Below are positions 47,395-56,522 of a stretch of 64,000 bases of DNA, in pieces. Source of the stretch: an uncultured Bacteroidota bacterium (lineage in GTDB: Bacteria; Bacteroidota; Bacteroidia; Flavobacteriales; Flavobacteriaceae); NCBI GenBank assembly GCA_902560045.1, contig CACEKJ010000003.1, forward strand, positions 1 to 64,000, given 5' to 3'. Numbering within the stretch: position 1 is the stretch's first letter; every line of letters begins with the position of its first letter. The translations under genes were made by a program, and so were the position numbers. The notes below the pieces were generated by a model that saw only the letters and a program-made list of their open reading frames with translations, did no database searches and was not told the DNA's origin.

Positions 47395-48873
47395 TTGACA
47401 AATAAAAAAGTATGCGTGCGTTTTGCTCCAAGCCCAACAGGGCCTCTACATATTGGTGGAGTGCGGACCGCGTTATTTAATTATTTGTATGCAAAAAAAT
47501 CTGGCGGTAAATTTCTTATAAGAATTGAGGATACGGATAAAAAAAGAGAGGTTTCTGGGGCGGAAAACTATATTGTTGAATCGCTTAAGTGGTGTGGAAT
47601 TGAGGCCGATCAAGAGCCGTGCAGACAAAGCGAAAGAAAAGCCATTTATAACGAACATGTTACAAAGTTGTTAAAAGAAGGCAAAGCTTATTATGCTTTT
47701 GACACAGAGGGAGAGCTCCTAACATTGAGAGAAAACGAAGAAAAAAAGGGCAAGACTTTTATTTACAATTGGCGCAATAGAAGCTCTTTAAATAACTCAC
47801 TCTGCTTAGATGAGAAAGAGGTTCAAGAAAAAATAGAGAACAAAGAAAAGTATGTGGTTCGGTTTAAGTGTCCTAGTGAGTCTGAGGTAAAGACTTATGA
47901 CATAGTCCGAGGTGATTCTTCAATTGACTCGTCTTTGCTAGACGATAAGATTTTGGTAAAAGCGGACGGAATGCCAACTTATCATTTTGCAAATGTTGTG
48001 GACGATTATTTGATGGGCATAACACACGTTATAAGGGGCGAGGAGTGGCTTCCCTCACTTGCCCTACACACACTTCTTTATGAGGCCTTTGGGTGGAAGA
48101 GCCCAAAGTATGCCCATCTCCCATTGATACTTAACCCTAACGGTAAAGGAAAGCTAAGTAAGAGAAGTGGGGAAAAAAACGGATTTCCTGTTTTTCCCAT
48201 TCGCTGGAAAGGAGAAAAAGAAATCCTTGGATTCAAAGAGATAGGGATATTGCCTGAGGCTCTTATTAACTATATTTCAACTCTTGGGTGGACTCCTGAC
48301 GAGACAAAAGAAGTTTTATCCTTAAACGAGTTAAAAGAGCTTTTTAGTTTAGAAAAAGTGGTTTCTTCATCTGCAAACTTTGACTTTGAAAAGCTTAAGT
48401 GGTACAACCACCAACATATTCAAAAAACCCAAAACGATGAGTTGTTAAGGGTTTTGCTAAACACAAAAAAAGAGGATGATTATGATGTTGTTAAGCTAGA
48501 GAATGCCATTGGGCTTGTCAAAGAAAGAGCAAACACCGTCAATGAGCTTTGGGAACTTTCAAGATATTTGTTTGTTGAGCCAAAATCTTATGATGAAAAG
48601 AGTCTTAAAAGAATACTTAAACCAGGCGGAAAAGAGATTGTAGAAACAATTATATCAATGGCGGGTTCAGAAAGTGGGCGAGCAGACTCATTTGTGGAGG
48701 GGGTAAAAAATTCTTGCATAGACAAAGGTTTTTCTGCAGGACAAATAATGATGACTGTTAGGGTGGTTTTAGTAGGGGCGCTTAACGGAATTGATCTACA
48801 AGAAATTGTGTCCTTCATCGGTTTAGAAGAAACTTCTAGTCGCGCAAAAGAAGCTTTGTTAAAGGTATTTTAA
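47395..48873 (+). CDS. gltX: Glutamyl-tRNA synthetase
   Basis: 492-aa class I synthetase. HIGH motif in APSPTGPLHIGGVRTALFNYL (residues 11-31) and KMSKS-equivalent GKLSKRSGEKNG near residue 255. TTG start fits the family N-terminus. A separate GlnRS is also present in the window, so GltX here is probably discriminating. Confidence 0.98.
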   Translation: MTNKKVCVRFAPSPTGPLHIGGVRTALFNYLYAKKSGGKFLIRIEDTDKKREVSGAENYIVESLKWCGIEADQEPCRQSERKAIYNEHVTKLLKEGKAYYAFDTEGELLTLRENEEKKGKTFIYNWRNRSSLNNSLCLDEKEVQEKIENKEKYVVRFKCPSESEVKTYDIVRGDSSIDSSLLDDKILVKADGMPTYHFANVVDDYLMGITHVIRGEEWLPSLALHTLLYEAFGWKSPKYAHLPLILNPNGKGKLSKRSGEKNGFPVFPIRWKGEKEILGFKEIGILPEALINYISTLGWTPDETKEVLSLNELKELFSLEKVVSSSANFDFEKLKWYNHQHIQKTQNDELLRVLLNTKKEDDYDVVKLENAIGLVKERANTVNELWELSRYLFVEPKSYDEKSLKRILKPGGKEIVETIISMAGSESGRADSFVEGVKNSCIDKGFSAGQIMMTVRVVLVGALNGIDLQEIVSFIGLEETSSRAKEALLKVF

Positions 48874-48923
48874 CATTATTTTAAAAGTTTATTTTTTTTT
48901 TAGGAGGACCTTTTACTTATATT

Positions 48924-48936
48924 GTTCGTTACGAAC
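48924..48936. promoter_or_regulatory. Operator-like palindrome upstream of the SPFH gene
   Basis: GTTCGT-T-ACGAAC, a perfect 6-bp inverted repeat around one base, 16 nt before the SPFH ATG and much richer in GC than the surrounding DNA. A purine-rich AGGAGGA lies 45 nt upstream of the ATG, too far for a ribosome binding site. No known regulator assigned. Confidence 0.35.
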
Positions 48937-48952
48937 CAAATAAATTTTAAAA

Positions 48953-49882
48953 ATGATTTTATATACAATATTGTTACCTATCGGACTGTTACTTTTATTC
49001 TTTACTTTTTTTATTGTAAAGCAACAGTCTGCTGCTGTTATTGAACGATTCGGTAAGTTTGTAAGCATTCGTCAATCCGGACTACAAATTAAAGTGCCTA
49101 TTATCGACAGTGTAGCCGGAAGGCTTAGTTTAAGGATTCAGCAGCTTGACGTTGTAGTCGAAACAAAAACAAAAGACGATGTTTTTGTAAAGCTTAAAGT
49201 CTCTGTTCAGTTTAAAGTGATTAAAGAAAAGGTTTATGATGCTTTTTATAAGCTTGACAACCCCGCAGACCAAATCACGAGTTTCATTTTTGATGTTGTT
49301 CGTGCCGAGGTTCCTAAGCTAATCCTTGATGATGTATTTATTAAAAAAGACGATGTTGCCATTGCTGTAAAGTCAGAGATTCAAGAAGCAATGACAGAAT
49401 ATGGGTTTCAAATAATTAAAACCCTTGTGACAGACATTGATCCAGACGCCCAGGTAAAAGAATCAATGAATAGAATTAACGCTTCCGAAAGAGAAAAGGT
49501 TGCTGCGCAATTCGAAGGAGAAGCACAAAAAATATTGATCGTTGAAAGAGCAAAAGCTGAGGCTGAAAGCAAAAGACTTCAAGGGCAAGGAATTGCCGAT
49601 CAAAGACGTGAAATTGCAAGAGGTCTTGAGGACTCTGTAAAGGTTTTAAATGGTGTTGATATAAATTCTCAAGAAGCGTCTGCGCTAATAGTTGTAACGC
49701 AACACTATGACACCCTTCAGTCTGTGGGGTCTGCGTCCAACAGTAATTTGATATTGATGCCCAACTCCCCTCAGGCAGGATCAGAAATGCTAAACAATAT
49801 GGTTGCTTCTTTTACTGCAAGCAATCAAATTGGAGAAGAAATGAAAGCTGCAAAGCTTAGAAAAAAACCTGAAGCAAAGTAA
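48953..49882 (+). CDS. SPFH/Band 7 (stomatin-like, QmcA) membrane protein
   Basis: 309 aa: N-terminal membrane helix (ILYTILLPIGLLLLFFTFFIV), SPFH domain (QSAAVIERFGKFVSIRQSGLQIKVP...), then a coiled coil rich in Ala/Glu/Lys (EGEAQKILIVERAKAEAES). Forms membrane microdomain scaffolds and often works with FtsH-type proteases. No NfeD partner gene is adjacent. Ends exactly where convergent glnS ends. Confidence 0.92.
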   Translation: MILYTILLPIGLLLLFFTFFIVKQQSAAVIERFGKFVSIRQSGLQIKVPIIDSVAGRLSLRIQQLDVVVETKTKDDVFVKLKVSVQFKVIKEKVYDAFYKLDNPADQITSFIFDVVRAEVPKLILDDVFIKKDDVAIAVKSEIQEAMTEYGFQIIKTLVTDIDPDAQVKESMNRINASEREKVAAQFEGEAQKILIVERAKAEAESKRLQGQGIADQRREIARGLEDSVKVLNGVDINSQEASALIVVTQHYDTLQSVGSASNSNLILMPNSPQAGSEMLNNMVASFTASNQIGEEMKAAKLRKKPEAK

Positions 49883-51559
49883 TTATTTCTTTTTCCAAGA
49901 ATCTCTAAGGCCGACAGTTTTGTTAAAAACAGGATTGTCGGCTTTACTGTTTTTGTCCATTACGAAATAGCCCTTTCTTTGAAACTGAAAGTTTTGGCCT
50001 GTTATTGATTCTAAAATTGATGGTTCGGCATAAGCAGTATTAACGGTGAGGGAATCTGGATTAATATCTGCTAAAAAATCTTGATTTGAATTGTTTCCAG
50101 GAAGCTCTTCTTTAAAGAGTCTGTCGTATGAATTAACAGTAATTTGGGCGCTCTCGTTTTGAGTAACCCAGTGTAGTGTTCCTTTTACTTTTCTTAGGCT
50201 TTCCTCTGATCCGGATCCGCTTTTACTTTTTGGGTCATATTCACAAAGAATCTCTGTAATTTTTCCATTATTATCTTTAATAACACCTGTACCTACAATT
50301 ATATATGCGCTTTTTAGCCTTACCTCTTTTCCTATGGTAAGGCGGAAAAACTTCCTGTTAGCTTCTTCTTTAAAATCTTCTCTTTCGATAAAAAGGTGTT
50401 TATTAAAAGGAAGCTCTCTTGTTCCTGAACCCTCATTTTCAGGATTGTTTTCTGTGGTTACAAGCTCTGTCTTTCCTTCTGGGTAATTGCTAATTGTTAA
50501 TTTAATAGGGTCCATTACAACCATTTTTCTGTTAGCGGTTTTGTTAAGATCTTCTCTTATGCAAAACTCCAGCAAAGACACGTCTATTAAGTTTTCTCTT
50601 TTTGCAACACCAATTTTTTCAATAAAAGAGCGAATAGAGGCAGGGGTATATCCTCTTCGTCTAAGGCCTGAGATTGTAGGCATTCTGGGATCATCCCAGC
50701 CTGAAACAATGTTATTTTCAACCAGTACAGAAAGCTTTCTCTTGCTCATTATTGTATAGCTTAAGTTGAGCCGAGCAAATTCTCTTTGTTTGGGTTGAAT
50801 TTCTAAGTTATTTTCGGTTTTTGTTAGAGTGTTTAAGAACCAGTCATATAGTTCTCTATGTGGTTTAAACTCTAGCGAACATAGAGAGTGTGAAACCTGT
50901 TCAATATAATCACACTGTCCGTGTGCCCAGTCATACATTGGGTAAATGTTCCATTCGTCTGAGGTTCTATGGTGTGTTTTTTTTAAAACCCTGTAAATTA
51001 TAGGATCTCTCATAAGCATATTTGAATGGCCCATGTCGATTTTGGCCCTTAGTACATGTTTGTTTTCAGGGTGATCTCCATTTTTCATTTGTTCAAAAAG
51101 GGCAAGACTCTCAGAAACAGGCCTTGATCTAAAAGGGCTATTTTCTCCTGGCTTTGTTGGTGAGCCTTTTTGGATTGCCATCTCCTCAGAGGTTTGAGAA
51201 TCTACATACGCCAAGTCTTGGTCAATTAAAAAAATGGCCCATTCGTAAAGCTTTTGAAAGTTGTCCGACGAATAGGTTTCTTCTGCCCACTTATATCCCA
51301 ACCAAGAAACATCCTCTTTTATCGCTACAACATACTCTAGTTCTTCTTTTGCGGGGTTGGTGTCATCAAATCTCAGGTTAACCGGAGCGCTATACTTTTC
51401 ACCCAATCCAAAATTTAGTGCAATTGCCTTTGCGTGTCCAATATGCAAATAGCCGTTTGGCTCCGGAGGAAAACGAAACTTTAGGTTTGCAGAACTAAAA
51501 CCCGCAGAAAGATCTTCTGAGATTATTTGTTCTATAAAATTTTCTGGTTTGTTTTCCAC
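49883..51559 (-). CDS. glnS: Glutaminyl-tRNA synthetase
   Basis: 558-aa class I synthetase close in length to E. coli GlnS. PPEPNGYLHIGHAKAI (HIGH at 39-42) and the TIMSKRKLS loop are present, as is the C-terminal anticodon-binding beta-barrel (ELPFNKHLFIEREDF). GTG start. Presence of GlnRS implies direct glutamine charging. Confidence 0.98.
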   Translation of the reverse strand: MENKPENFIEQIISEDLSAGFSSANLKFRFPPEPNGYLHIGHAKAIALNFGLGEKYSAPVNLRFDDTNPAKEELEYVVAIKEDVSWLGYKWAEETYSSDNFQKLYEWAIFLIDQDLAYVDSQTSEEMAIQKGSPTKPGENSPFRSRPVSESLALFEQMKNGDHPENKHVLRAKIDMGHSNMLMRDPIIYRVLKKTHHRTSDEWNIYPMYDWAHGQCDYIEQVSHSLCSLEFKPHRELYDWFLNTLTKTENNLEIQPKQREFARLNLSYTIMSKRKLSVLVENNIVSGWDDPRMPTISGLRRRGYTPASIRSFIEKIGVAKRENLIDVSLLEFCIREDLNKTANRKMVVMDPIKLTISNYPEGKTELVTTENNPENEGSGTRELPFNKHLFIEREDFKEEANRKFFRLTIGKEVRLKSAYIIVGTGVIKDNNGKITEILCEYDPKSKSGSGSEESLRKVKGTLHWVTQNESAQITVNSYDRLFKEELPGNNSNQDFLADINPDSLTVNTAYAEPSILESITGQNFQFQRKGYFVMDKNSKADNPVFNKTVGLRDSWKKK

Positions 51560-51583
51560 ACTAATTTGTTTTTAATAAGTTTA

Positions 51584-51591
51584 CAAAGTTA
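51584..51591 (-). promoter_or_regulatory. Candidate -7 promoter element for glnS
   Basis: Minus strand TAACTTTG, 24 nt before the GTG start of glnS. Confidence 0.45.
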
Positions 51592-51606
51592 TCAAAAGAA
51601 TAATTA

Positions 51607-51975
51607 ATGAAGGCAACAGTTAAAGTTGAAAATCTAAAAATTTATGCATACCACGGCTGCATGGAAGAAGAAAAAATAATTGGAAGCGATTATGTTGTAA
51701 ATGTAACCGCAGAGTGTTTGCTTGAAAAAGAGGCTTTTGAAGACGACATATCGAAAACTGTTAACTATGTAGATCTTGCAAGGATTGTTAAGAGAGAGAT
51801 GGGAGTTCGTTCAAAAATGCTTGAGTCTGTGGTAAAAAGGATTTGTTCTTGCTCTTTAGCCGAGATTTCTTTATTAGATAAAATCACCGTCTGTGTTTCT
51901 AAAATCTGCCCGCCGATAAATGCAGATGTAGAGCGTGTTACAGTTTGTCTAACAGATGAGAGAAATAAGGAATAA
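51607..51975 (+). CDS. folB: Dihydroneopterin aldolase
   Basis: 122-aa folate-pathway enzyme. KIYAYHGCMEEEKIIGSDYVVNV contains the active-site glutamate, and the C-terminal DKITVCVSKICPPINADVERVTV carries the catalytic lysine. No exact -7 element found in the 47-bp gap upstream. Confidence 0.93.
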   Translation: MKATVKVENLKIYAYHGCMEEEKIIGSDYVVNVTAECLLEKEAFEDDISKTVNYVDLARIVKREMGVRSKMLESVVKRICSCSLAEISLLDKITVCVSKICPPINADVERVTVCLTDERNKE

Positions 51976-51990
51976 GTTAAAAATTTATTA

Positions 51991-51998
51991 TAAATTTG
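51991..51998 (+). promoter_or_regulatory. Candidate -7 promoter element for tRNA-Cys
   Basis: TAAATTTG, exact TAnnTTTG, 16 nt before the tRNA 5' end and 15 nt after the folB stop. Confidence 0.5.
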
Positions 51999-52014
51999 CC
52001 CACGCTTATAATTT

Positions 52015-52085
52015 GGCGCCTTGGCCGAGTGGCTAGGCAGAGGTCTGCAAAACCTTGTACGGCGGTTCGAATCCGCCAGGCGCCT
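52015..52085 (+). tRNA. tRNA-Cys (anticodon GCA)
   Basis: 71-nt cloverleaf: acceptor GGCGCCT pairs with AGGCGCC; D arm GCC-GAGTGGCTA-GGC; anticodon loop CTGCAAA with GCA at 34-36; T arm GGCGG-TTCGAAT-CCGCC; discriminator U73 as in tRNA-Cys. CCA is not encoded. Followed by an intrinsic terminator. Confidence 0.97.
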
Positions 52086-52090
52086 CAACA

Positions 52091-52121
52091 AAAAACCCCT
52101 ACACAAAATGTAGGGGTTTTT
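52091..52121 (+). terminator. Intrinsic terminator after tRNA-Cys
   Basis: Perfect 13-bp inverted repeat AAAAACCCCTACA / TGTAGGGGTTTTT with a 5-nt loop and a T run, 5 nt after the tRNA. Works sequence-wise in both directions and so may also serve the convergent NTF2-like operon. Only strong intrinsic terminator recognised in the window. Confidence 0.9.
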
Positions 52122-52138
52122 ATATTAACAAGCTTTTA

Positions 52139-52663
52139 TTATTCTGAGCCTTCAGACAAGGCAAGCTCTGCCATCATTTCCTGAGTGTCATAATTGTGCC
52201 ATTCTTCAATTATTTTTCCATTCTCTCCCCATTTAAATCCTATGTGGGCTGGTAGAACTATTGTGTTTCCGCTTACTTTTCCTGTTGCGTTCCAGTCAAA
52301 CCACGACTGGGTTAACGTTATAGACGGGTAATCGCCTAGAGCAGGGTAGGTTATTGTCTGAACCCATACTCCAAGATCTTCCCCTCCTTCTTCTCCAAAA
52401 CTCATGGTTATTGGTTCGAATCCAGAGTGCTGAGCTTCTAACATAGAAACCAAATCATCTACCCCTATTGGTTTTTTTGAATTCAAGAAAACTTTAAGGT
52501 CTGGAGACCATAATTCTTTGAGGCCATCCATGTCATTATTTAGATAATTTTGAAAATGTGCCCTGATTGCATTTGATTTATCATCATCAAATGTAACTTG
52601 CACTCCTTGGTTGCAGCTTAAAATTAATACTGCAGTAATAAGTGTTAAAAATATTCTTTTCAT
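52139..52663 (-). CDS. NTF2-like (SnoaL-fold) lipoprotein A
   Basis: 174 aa. Lipoprotein signal MKRIFLTLITAVLILSC; then a cone-like NTF2 pattern (NAIRAHFQNYLNNDMDGLKELWSPDLKVFLN... KWGENGKIIEEWHNYD). No catalytic function assigned. ATG 52663 is chosen at the signal peptide rather than the track start at 52702. Tandem with another NTF2-like gene 10 bp upstream. Confidence 0.7.
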   Translation of the reverse strand: MKRIFLTLITAVLILSCNQGVQVTFDDDKSNAIRAHFQNYLNNDMDGLKELWSPDLKVFLNSKKPIGVDDLVSMLEAQHSGFEPITMSFGEEGGEDLGVWVQTITYPALGDYPSITLTQSWFDWNATGKVSGNTIVLPAHIGFKWGENGKIIEEWHNYDTQEMMAELALSEGSE

Positions 52664-52673
52664 AGTTTTTGTT

Positions 52674-53186
52674 TTAGTTAGACGGTCTGTGCCATTGCAC
52701 AACCCTTGAAATTTTGTTGTCTGTATTTATGTAAAGTTTTTCATATACCCCAACAGATTTGGATGATCCATCCTTTAAGTATGTAGTTTCGTTAAAAGAA
52801 GTTTCTACGAACCTTACATTGGTTCCTTCCATTTTGAGAGGCATAATAAAGATGTAGTTTCTTGACACAGAATCCATGTCTTTTTGTCTGTCAACAATAA
52901 AGTCTGTGTTTGTCATATCTACGTCAAAAACACCTGCCACATCTCCTGGATGAAACTTTACAATATCCGCTGACAAGTCTACCATTGTTTGCGGGTCCAT
53001 GTTTTCGTATCCGTCCATAAATTTCATAGCTAGGTCTGCGTCATCGTCATCTCCCATTATATATTTTTTTCCTTGGTTTTGAGAGCCTTCCATCATCCAC
53101 TCACCTGCTGATTTTTGTACTTCTACATTGTTTGTTTCACATCCTAAAAAAGACAGTGAAATAAAAAGTATGATTAATTTTTTCAT
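52674..53186 (-). CDS. NTF2-like lipoprotein B
   Basis: 170 aa. MKKLIILFISLSFLGCETN is a lipoprotein signal. The body (MKFMDGYENMDPQTMVDLSADIVKFHPGDVAG... NKISRVVQWHRPS) follows the same NTF2/SnoaL layout as lipoprotein A, so the two look like diverged tandem duplicates. ATG 53186 is preferred. Function unknown. Confidence 0.65.
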   Translation of the reverse strand: MKKLIILFISLSFLGCETNNVEVQKSAGEWMMEGSQNQGKKYIMGDDDDADLAMKFMDGYENMDPQTMVDLSADIVKFHPGDVAGVFDVDMTNTDFIVDRQKDMDSVSRNYIFIMPLKMEGTNVRFVETSFNETTYLKDGSSKSVGVYEKLYINTDNKISRVVQWHRPSN

Positions 53187-53253
53187 GATAATATTATTGG
53201 TTAGCACTGTAAGATAGGAATTTCTCTTTATATCTTTAATAAGAATCTGAGGG

Positions 53254-53871
53254 CTAACTTCCTTTAATTATCAACACCACTCCAGAAACAATCAATATTA
53301 AAGAGATAAGTGAGTTTACAAAAAGTATTCCTTTTCCTGTTAAGAAGCTTTTAAACCTGTGTGCAACAGAGATTTTTAATAAGTCTGTTAAAAAATATGA
53401 AAGAAGAACGATTGCAAAAAACAAGGCAAAATTGGTGAATGATTTTCCGCTAGTAGGCGATGAAACTATCAAAACCCCTCCCCAAAAAATAAATACCCCC
53501 ACATTTAATATGTTAAGGAAAAATCCTTTAGCTGCTAATCCAAAGTAATTTTCTTTAAACTCTTGAATTTCTGGCTGTTCTTTGTTTTTCTTACTTCTAT
53601 TGATCCATGAAAAAACCCCATATATGAGAAGAATTGTTCCGCCTAAAACGAATAAGCCTTGTTTGTTTTGCTCTACTTCTAATAGCTGCATACTTCCAAA
53701 ATAACAAACGGCTATAAAACAAACATCTGCAAACATAACACCTAAATCAAATGCTACAGCTGCCCTAAATCCTTTGGTTATACTTGTTTCTAATAAAACC
53801 CAAAAAACTGGTCCCATTATAAATGCAGTAAAAAAACCTATTGTTATCGGGGTTAAAATATTAAAATCCAC
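53254..53871 (-). CDS. LysE family transporter
   Basis: 205 aa with about six helices; the N-terminal FFTAFIMGPVFWVLLETSITKGFRAAVAFDLGV is the LysE/RhtB amino-acid exporter pattern. Substrate unknown. GTG start overlaps the DUF2807 stop by one base (TAGTG). Confidence 0.85.
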   Translation of the reverse strand: MDFNILTPITIGFFTAFIMGPVFWVLLETSITKGFRAAVAFDLGVMFADVCFIAVCYFGSMQLLEVEQNKQGLFVLGGTILLIYGVFSWINRSKKNKEQPEIQEFKENYFGLAAKGFFLNILNVGVFIFWGGVLIVSSPTSGKSFTNFALFFAIVLLSYFLTDLLKISVAHRFKSFLTGKGILFVNSLISLILIVSGVVLIIKGS

Positions 53872-54548
53872 TAGTCATCGTATAAATAATTTACAGCTCC
53901 ACCTACTGAAATTTTTTCTGTTATTTTATCCGTTTTTGTGTGAACGTTAATAATTCCACCTATTTTACTATTAACTTTTAGATCTTTTGTGGTCGAAACA
54001 TCTATTAGTGCGCCTGTTGTTGAAACTACATTTGCTTCTTCGTTTTCAACTTTTGATACCATGATATCTGCTCCTGTTGTAGCTGATAACTCTTGGTATT
54101 TTGCTAAGCCTTTGATGTTTATTTTTGCTCCTGCTGTAGCGGTTGCCTGTAGGGTGTTGAGTTTTACAATCATGTTTTGTCTAGACCCACTGTTTGCTTT
54201 TAAATTTAAGTCTGCTTGGTTGATCGTGTCTTTTGAAAAAACATTAGCTCCTTCGTGAGAAATAATAGAGTATAGACTTTTATAAAAAACACTCACCTTT
54301 GTTCTATTACCTGAGAATCTTCTTTCGACACTTAGTCTAATTTTCAAGTCTCCATTTTTATTTTTAACAACTATATATGCTGTGTTTTTTCCGTTAATTT
54401 CAACTCTATTTGTGTCTGATTTTATTAGCTCTACGTTAATTCCATCATAGACTGATAGTTTTTGAAAATCTCCTATTTTTCTTTCAGTTTGAGCAGATAA
54501 AAGGTTTGGTAAAGCAACCAAAGCCAGTATACATATAATTTTTTTCAT
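53871..54548 (-). CDS. Head GIN domain (DUF2807) secreted protein
   Basis: 225 aa: signal peptide (MKKIICILALVALPNLLSAQ) then a right-handed beta-helix-like repeat (FQKLSVYDGINVELIKSDTNRVEING..., YQELSATTGADIMVSKV) typical of DUF2807. Probably an envelope adhesin-like or scaffold protein. 12 bp after rnr on the same strand. Confidence 0.85.
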   Translation of the reverse strand: MKKIICILALVALPNLLSAQTERKIGDFQKLSVYDGINVELIKSDTNRVEINGKNTAYIVVKNKNGDLKIRLSVERRFSGNRTKVSVFYKSLYSIISHEGANVFSKDTINQADLNLKANSGSRQNMIVKLNTLQATATAGAKINIKGLAKYQELSATTGADIMVSKVENEEANVVSTTGALIDVSTTKDLKVNSKIGGIINVHTKTDKITEKISVGGAVNYLYDD

Positions 54549-54560
54549 GTATTAAAATTA

Positions 54561-56522
54561 TTAAATTATTGTAAAATCAAGGTGTTTTTTTATTAAATCT
54601 GCCTTCTTTACCTCTATTTGTAAAGGGTCTCCTAGTTGATATTTCTTTTTTGTGTTTTTGCCTATTAGAGATTGTTCATCAGAATTATAAAAATATTTGT
54701 CATCTTTTATATCTCTTATATACACCATTCCTTCACATTTATTTTCTTCAATTTCAACATAAATTCCCCAGTCTGATACTCCCGAAATTATTCCATTATA
54801 TGTGTTTCCTATTTTGTCTTTCATGTACTTAATTTGCATATACTTAATGGATTCTCTTTCTGCCTTTACCGCTGTGTTTTCTTGTTCGGAACAATAAATC
54901 GATTTTTTTTGTAGATTTTTATCATATCTTCCATATTGTTGGTTTAAAACATCTTGTAAAAGCCTATGAACAAGCACATCTGGATATCTTCTAATTGGAG
55001 ATGTAAAATGGGTGTAATTAATAAAAGAAAGGCCATAGTGACCAATATTGTTTGTTGAGTATTCTGCTTTACTCATGCTTCTTAAAGCTAAGGACTCAAT
55101 AAGGTTTTGTTCCTTTTTACCTTTTACTTCTTCAAGTAATTTGTTTAAAGATTTTGAAATTCCTTTTGAGCTTGAAATATCAAGTGCATATCCAAAGCCC
55201 TTGACAATGTGTTTTAAATTTTTGAGTTTTTCTATATCTGGAACATCGTGTACTCTATAAATGTACTTTTGTTTTTTTATTTCTGTAAAAAGTTCAGCTA
55301 CTTTTTTATTTGCTATAAGCATAAATTCTTCAATTAATTTATTAGCATCTTTACTTTCTTTAAAAATAATTTCTACTGGATCTTTTTCTTCATTCAATTT
55401 AAAAGAGACCTCTTTTTTATTAAAATTAATAGATCCTTTATTTTCTCTTTCTTTTCTTTTTTGTTTTGCTATTTTATCTAAAATTAAAATGGCTTCAACT
55501 ATGCTTTTATCAACTGTATATTCCTTATTCTTTAAAGAAACTTCTTTTGGTATTTTATCTGATTTTGTTTCTATAATTTGCTGAGCTTCTTGATATGAAA
55601 ATCTGTAATCACTCTCAATTATGGTTCTTCCAAACCAGCTTTCTATAATATCGCCCTTTTCATTAAAATTAAAGACTGCTGAAAATGTTAATTTTTCTTC
55701 CTTTGGTCTTAAAGAACATATCTTATTTGAAAGTTTTTCTGGCAGCATTGGTATAACCCTATCAACTAAGTATATAGAAGTTGCTCTATTGTATGCTTCT
55801 TTGTCCAATATAGTTCCTGGAATAACATAATGAGAGACGTCCGCTATATGTATACCAATTTCAATATTATTATTTTCTATTTTTTTATAAGACAGTGCAT
55901 CATCAAAATCTTTTGCATCTGTTGGATCAATTGTAAAGGTTAGCGTTTTTCTAAAATCTCTCCTTTTTTCTATTTCCTTTTCATTTATTTTTTCAGAGAT
56001 GTTTTTTGTAAATTCTTTAACTTCATCAGAGAAATTAATTTCTATACTGTTTTTGGAAAGAATTGTATCAATTTCTGTAGAGTGCTCTCCTGGTTTTCCT
56101 AATATTTTTTCAACTTTTCCTATAGGAGATAAATCCTGTTTTTTCCAGTCTAATATTTTAATCAAAACTTTATCACCATCCTGAGCTTTCCCAATATTGG
56201 TGCTTGGTATAAATACATCGGAATGAACTTTTCTATCCTCAATAATAGCAAAGGCAAAGTTTTTATTTATCTGAATACTACCAACATATTCTTTCTTTTT
56301 TCTTTCAATTAATCCTAATATGTTTCCTAAATAAAATCCTTTTCTTTTTCTACTTAATATTTCAAATTCTACAACATCTCCATGTAAATAATTAATAATT
56401 GAAGTATTTAGTTTAATGTGATGAGCAATTTTAACACAATCTATAAAAGGGTCTTTTTTATTTGAAAAGTCCAGTAAGCCTCTGTATGTTTTTTTATTAT
56501 TTTGTTTTCTTCTTTTTCCCAT
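54561..56522 (-). CDS. rnr: Ribonuclease R
   Basis: 653-aa 3'-5' exoribonuclease. The RNB catalytic motif TIDPTDAKDFDDALS starts near residue 198; cold-shock-like OB regions precede it and an S1 domain (GNTYNGIISGVSDWGIYVEIEENKCEGMVYI) ends the protein. Shorter than E. coli RNase R (813 aa). In sampled lines G+C is about 27%, lower than genes on either side. Promoter box 6 nt upstream. Confidence 0.95.
   Translation of the reverse strand: MGKRRKQNNKKTYRGLLDFSNKKDPFIDCVKIAHHIKLNTSIINYLHGDVVEFEILSRKRKGFYLGNILGLIERKKKEYVGSIQINKNFAFAIIEDRKVHSDVFIPSTNIGKAQDGDKVLIKILDWKKQDLSPIGKVEKILGKPGEHSTEIDTILSKNSIEINFSDEVKEFTKNISEKINEKEIEKRRDFRKTLTFTIDPTDAKDFDDALSYKKIENNNIEIGIHIADVSHYVIPGTILDKEAYNRATSIYLVDRVIPMLPEKLSNKICSLRPKEEKLTFSAVFNFNEKGDIIESWFGRTIIESDYRFSYQEAQQIIETKSDKIPKEVSLKNKEYTVDKSIVEAILILDKIAKQKRKERENKGSINFNKKEVSFKLNEEKDPVEIIFKESKDANKLIEEFMLIANKKVAELFTEIKKQKYIYRVHDVPDIEKLKNLKHIVKGFGYALDISSSKGISKSLNKLLEEVKGKKEQNLIESLALRSMSKAEYSTNNIGHYGLSFINYTHFTSPIRRYPDVLVHRLLQDVLNQQYGRYDKNLQKKSIYCSEQENTAVKAERESIKYMQIKYMKDKIGNTYNGIISGVSDWGIYVEIEENKCEGMVYIRDIKDDKYFYNSDEQSLIGKNTKKKYQLGDPLQIEVKKADLIKKHLDFTII

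Noticed and set aside
48902-48908. AGGAGGA as the Shine-Dalgarno site of the SPFH gene
   Set aside because: It is 45 nt from the ATG, and Bacteroidota rarely use such sites.
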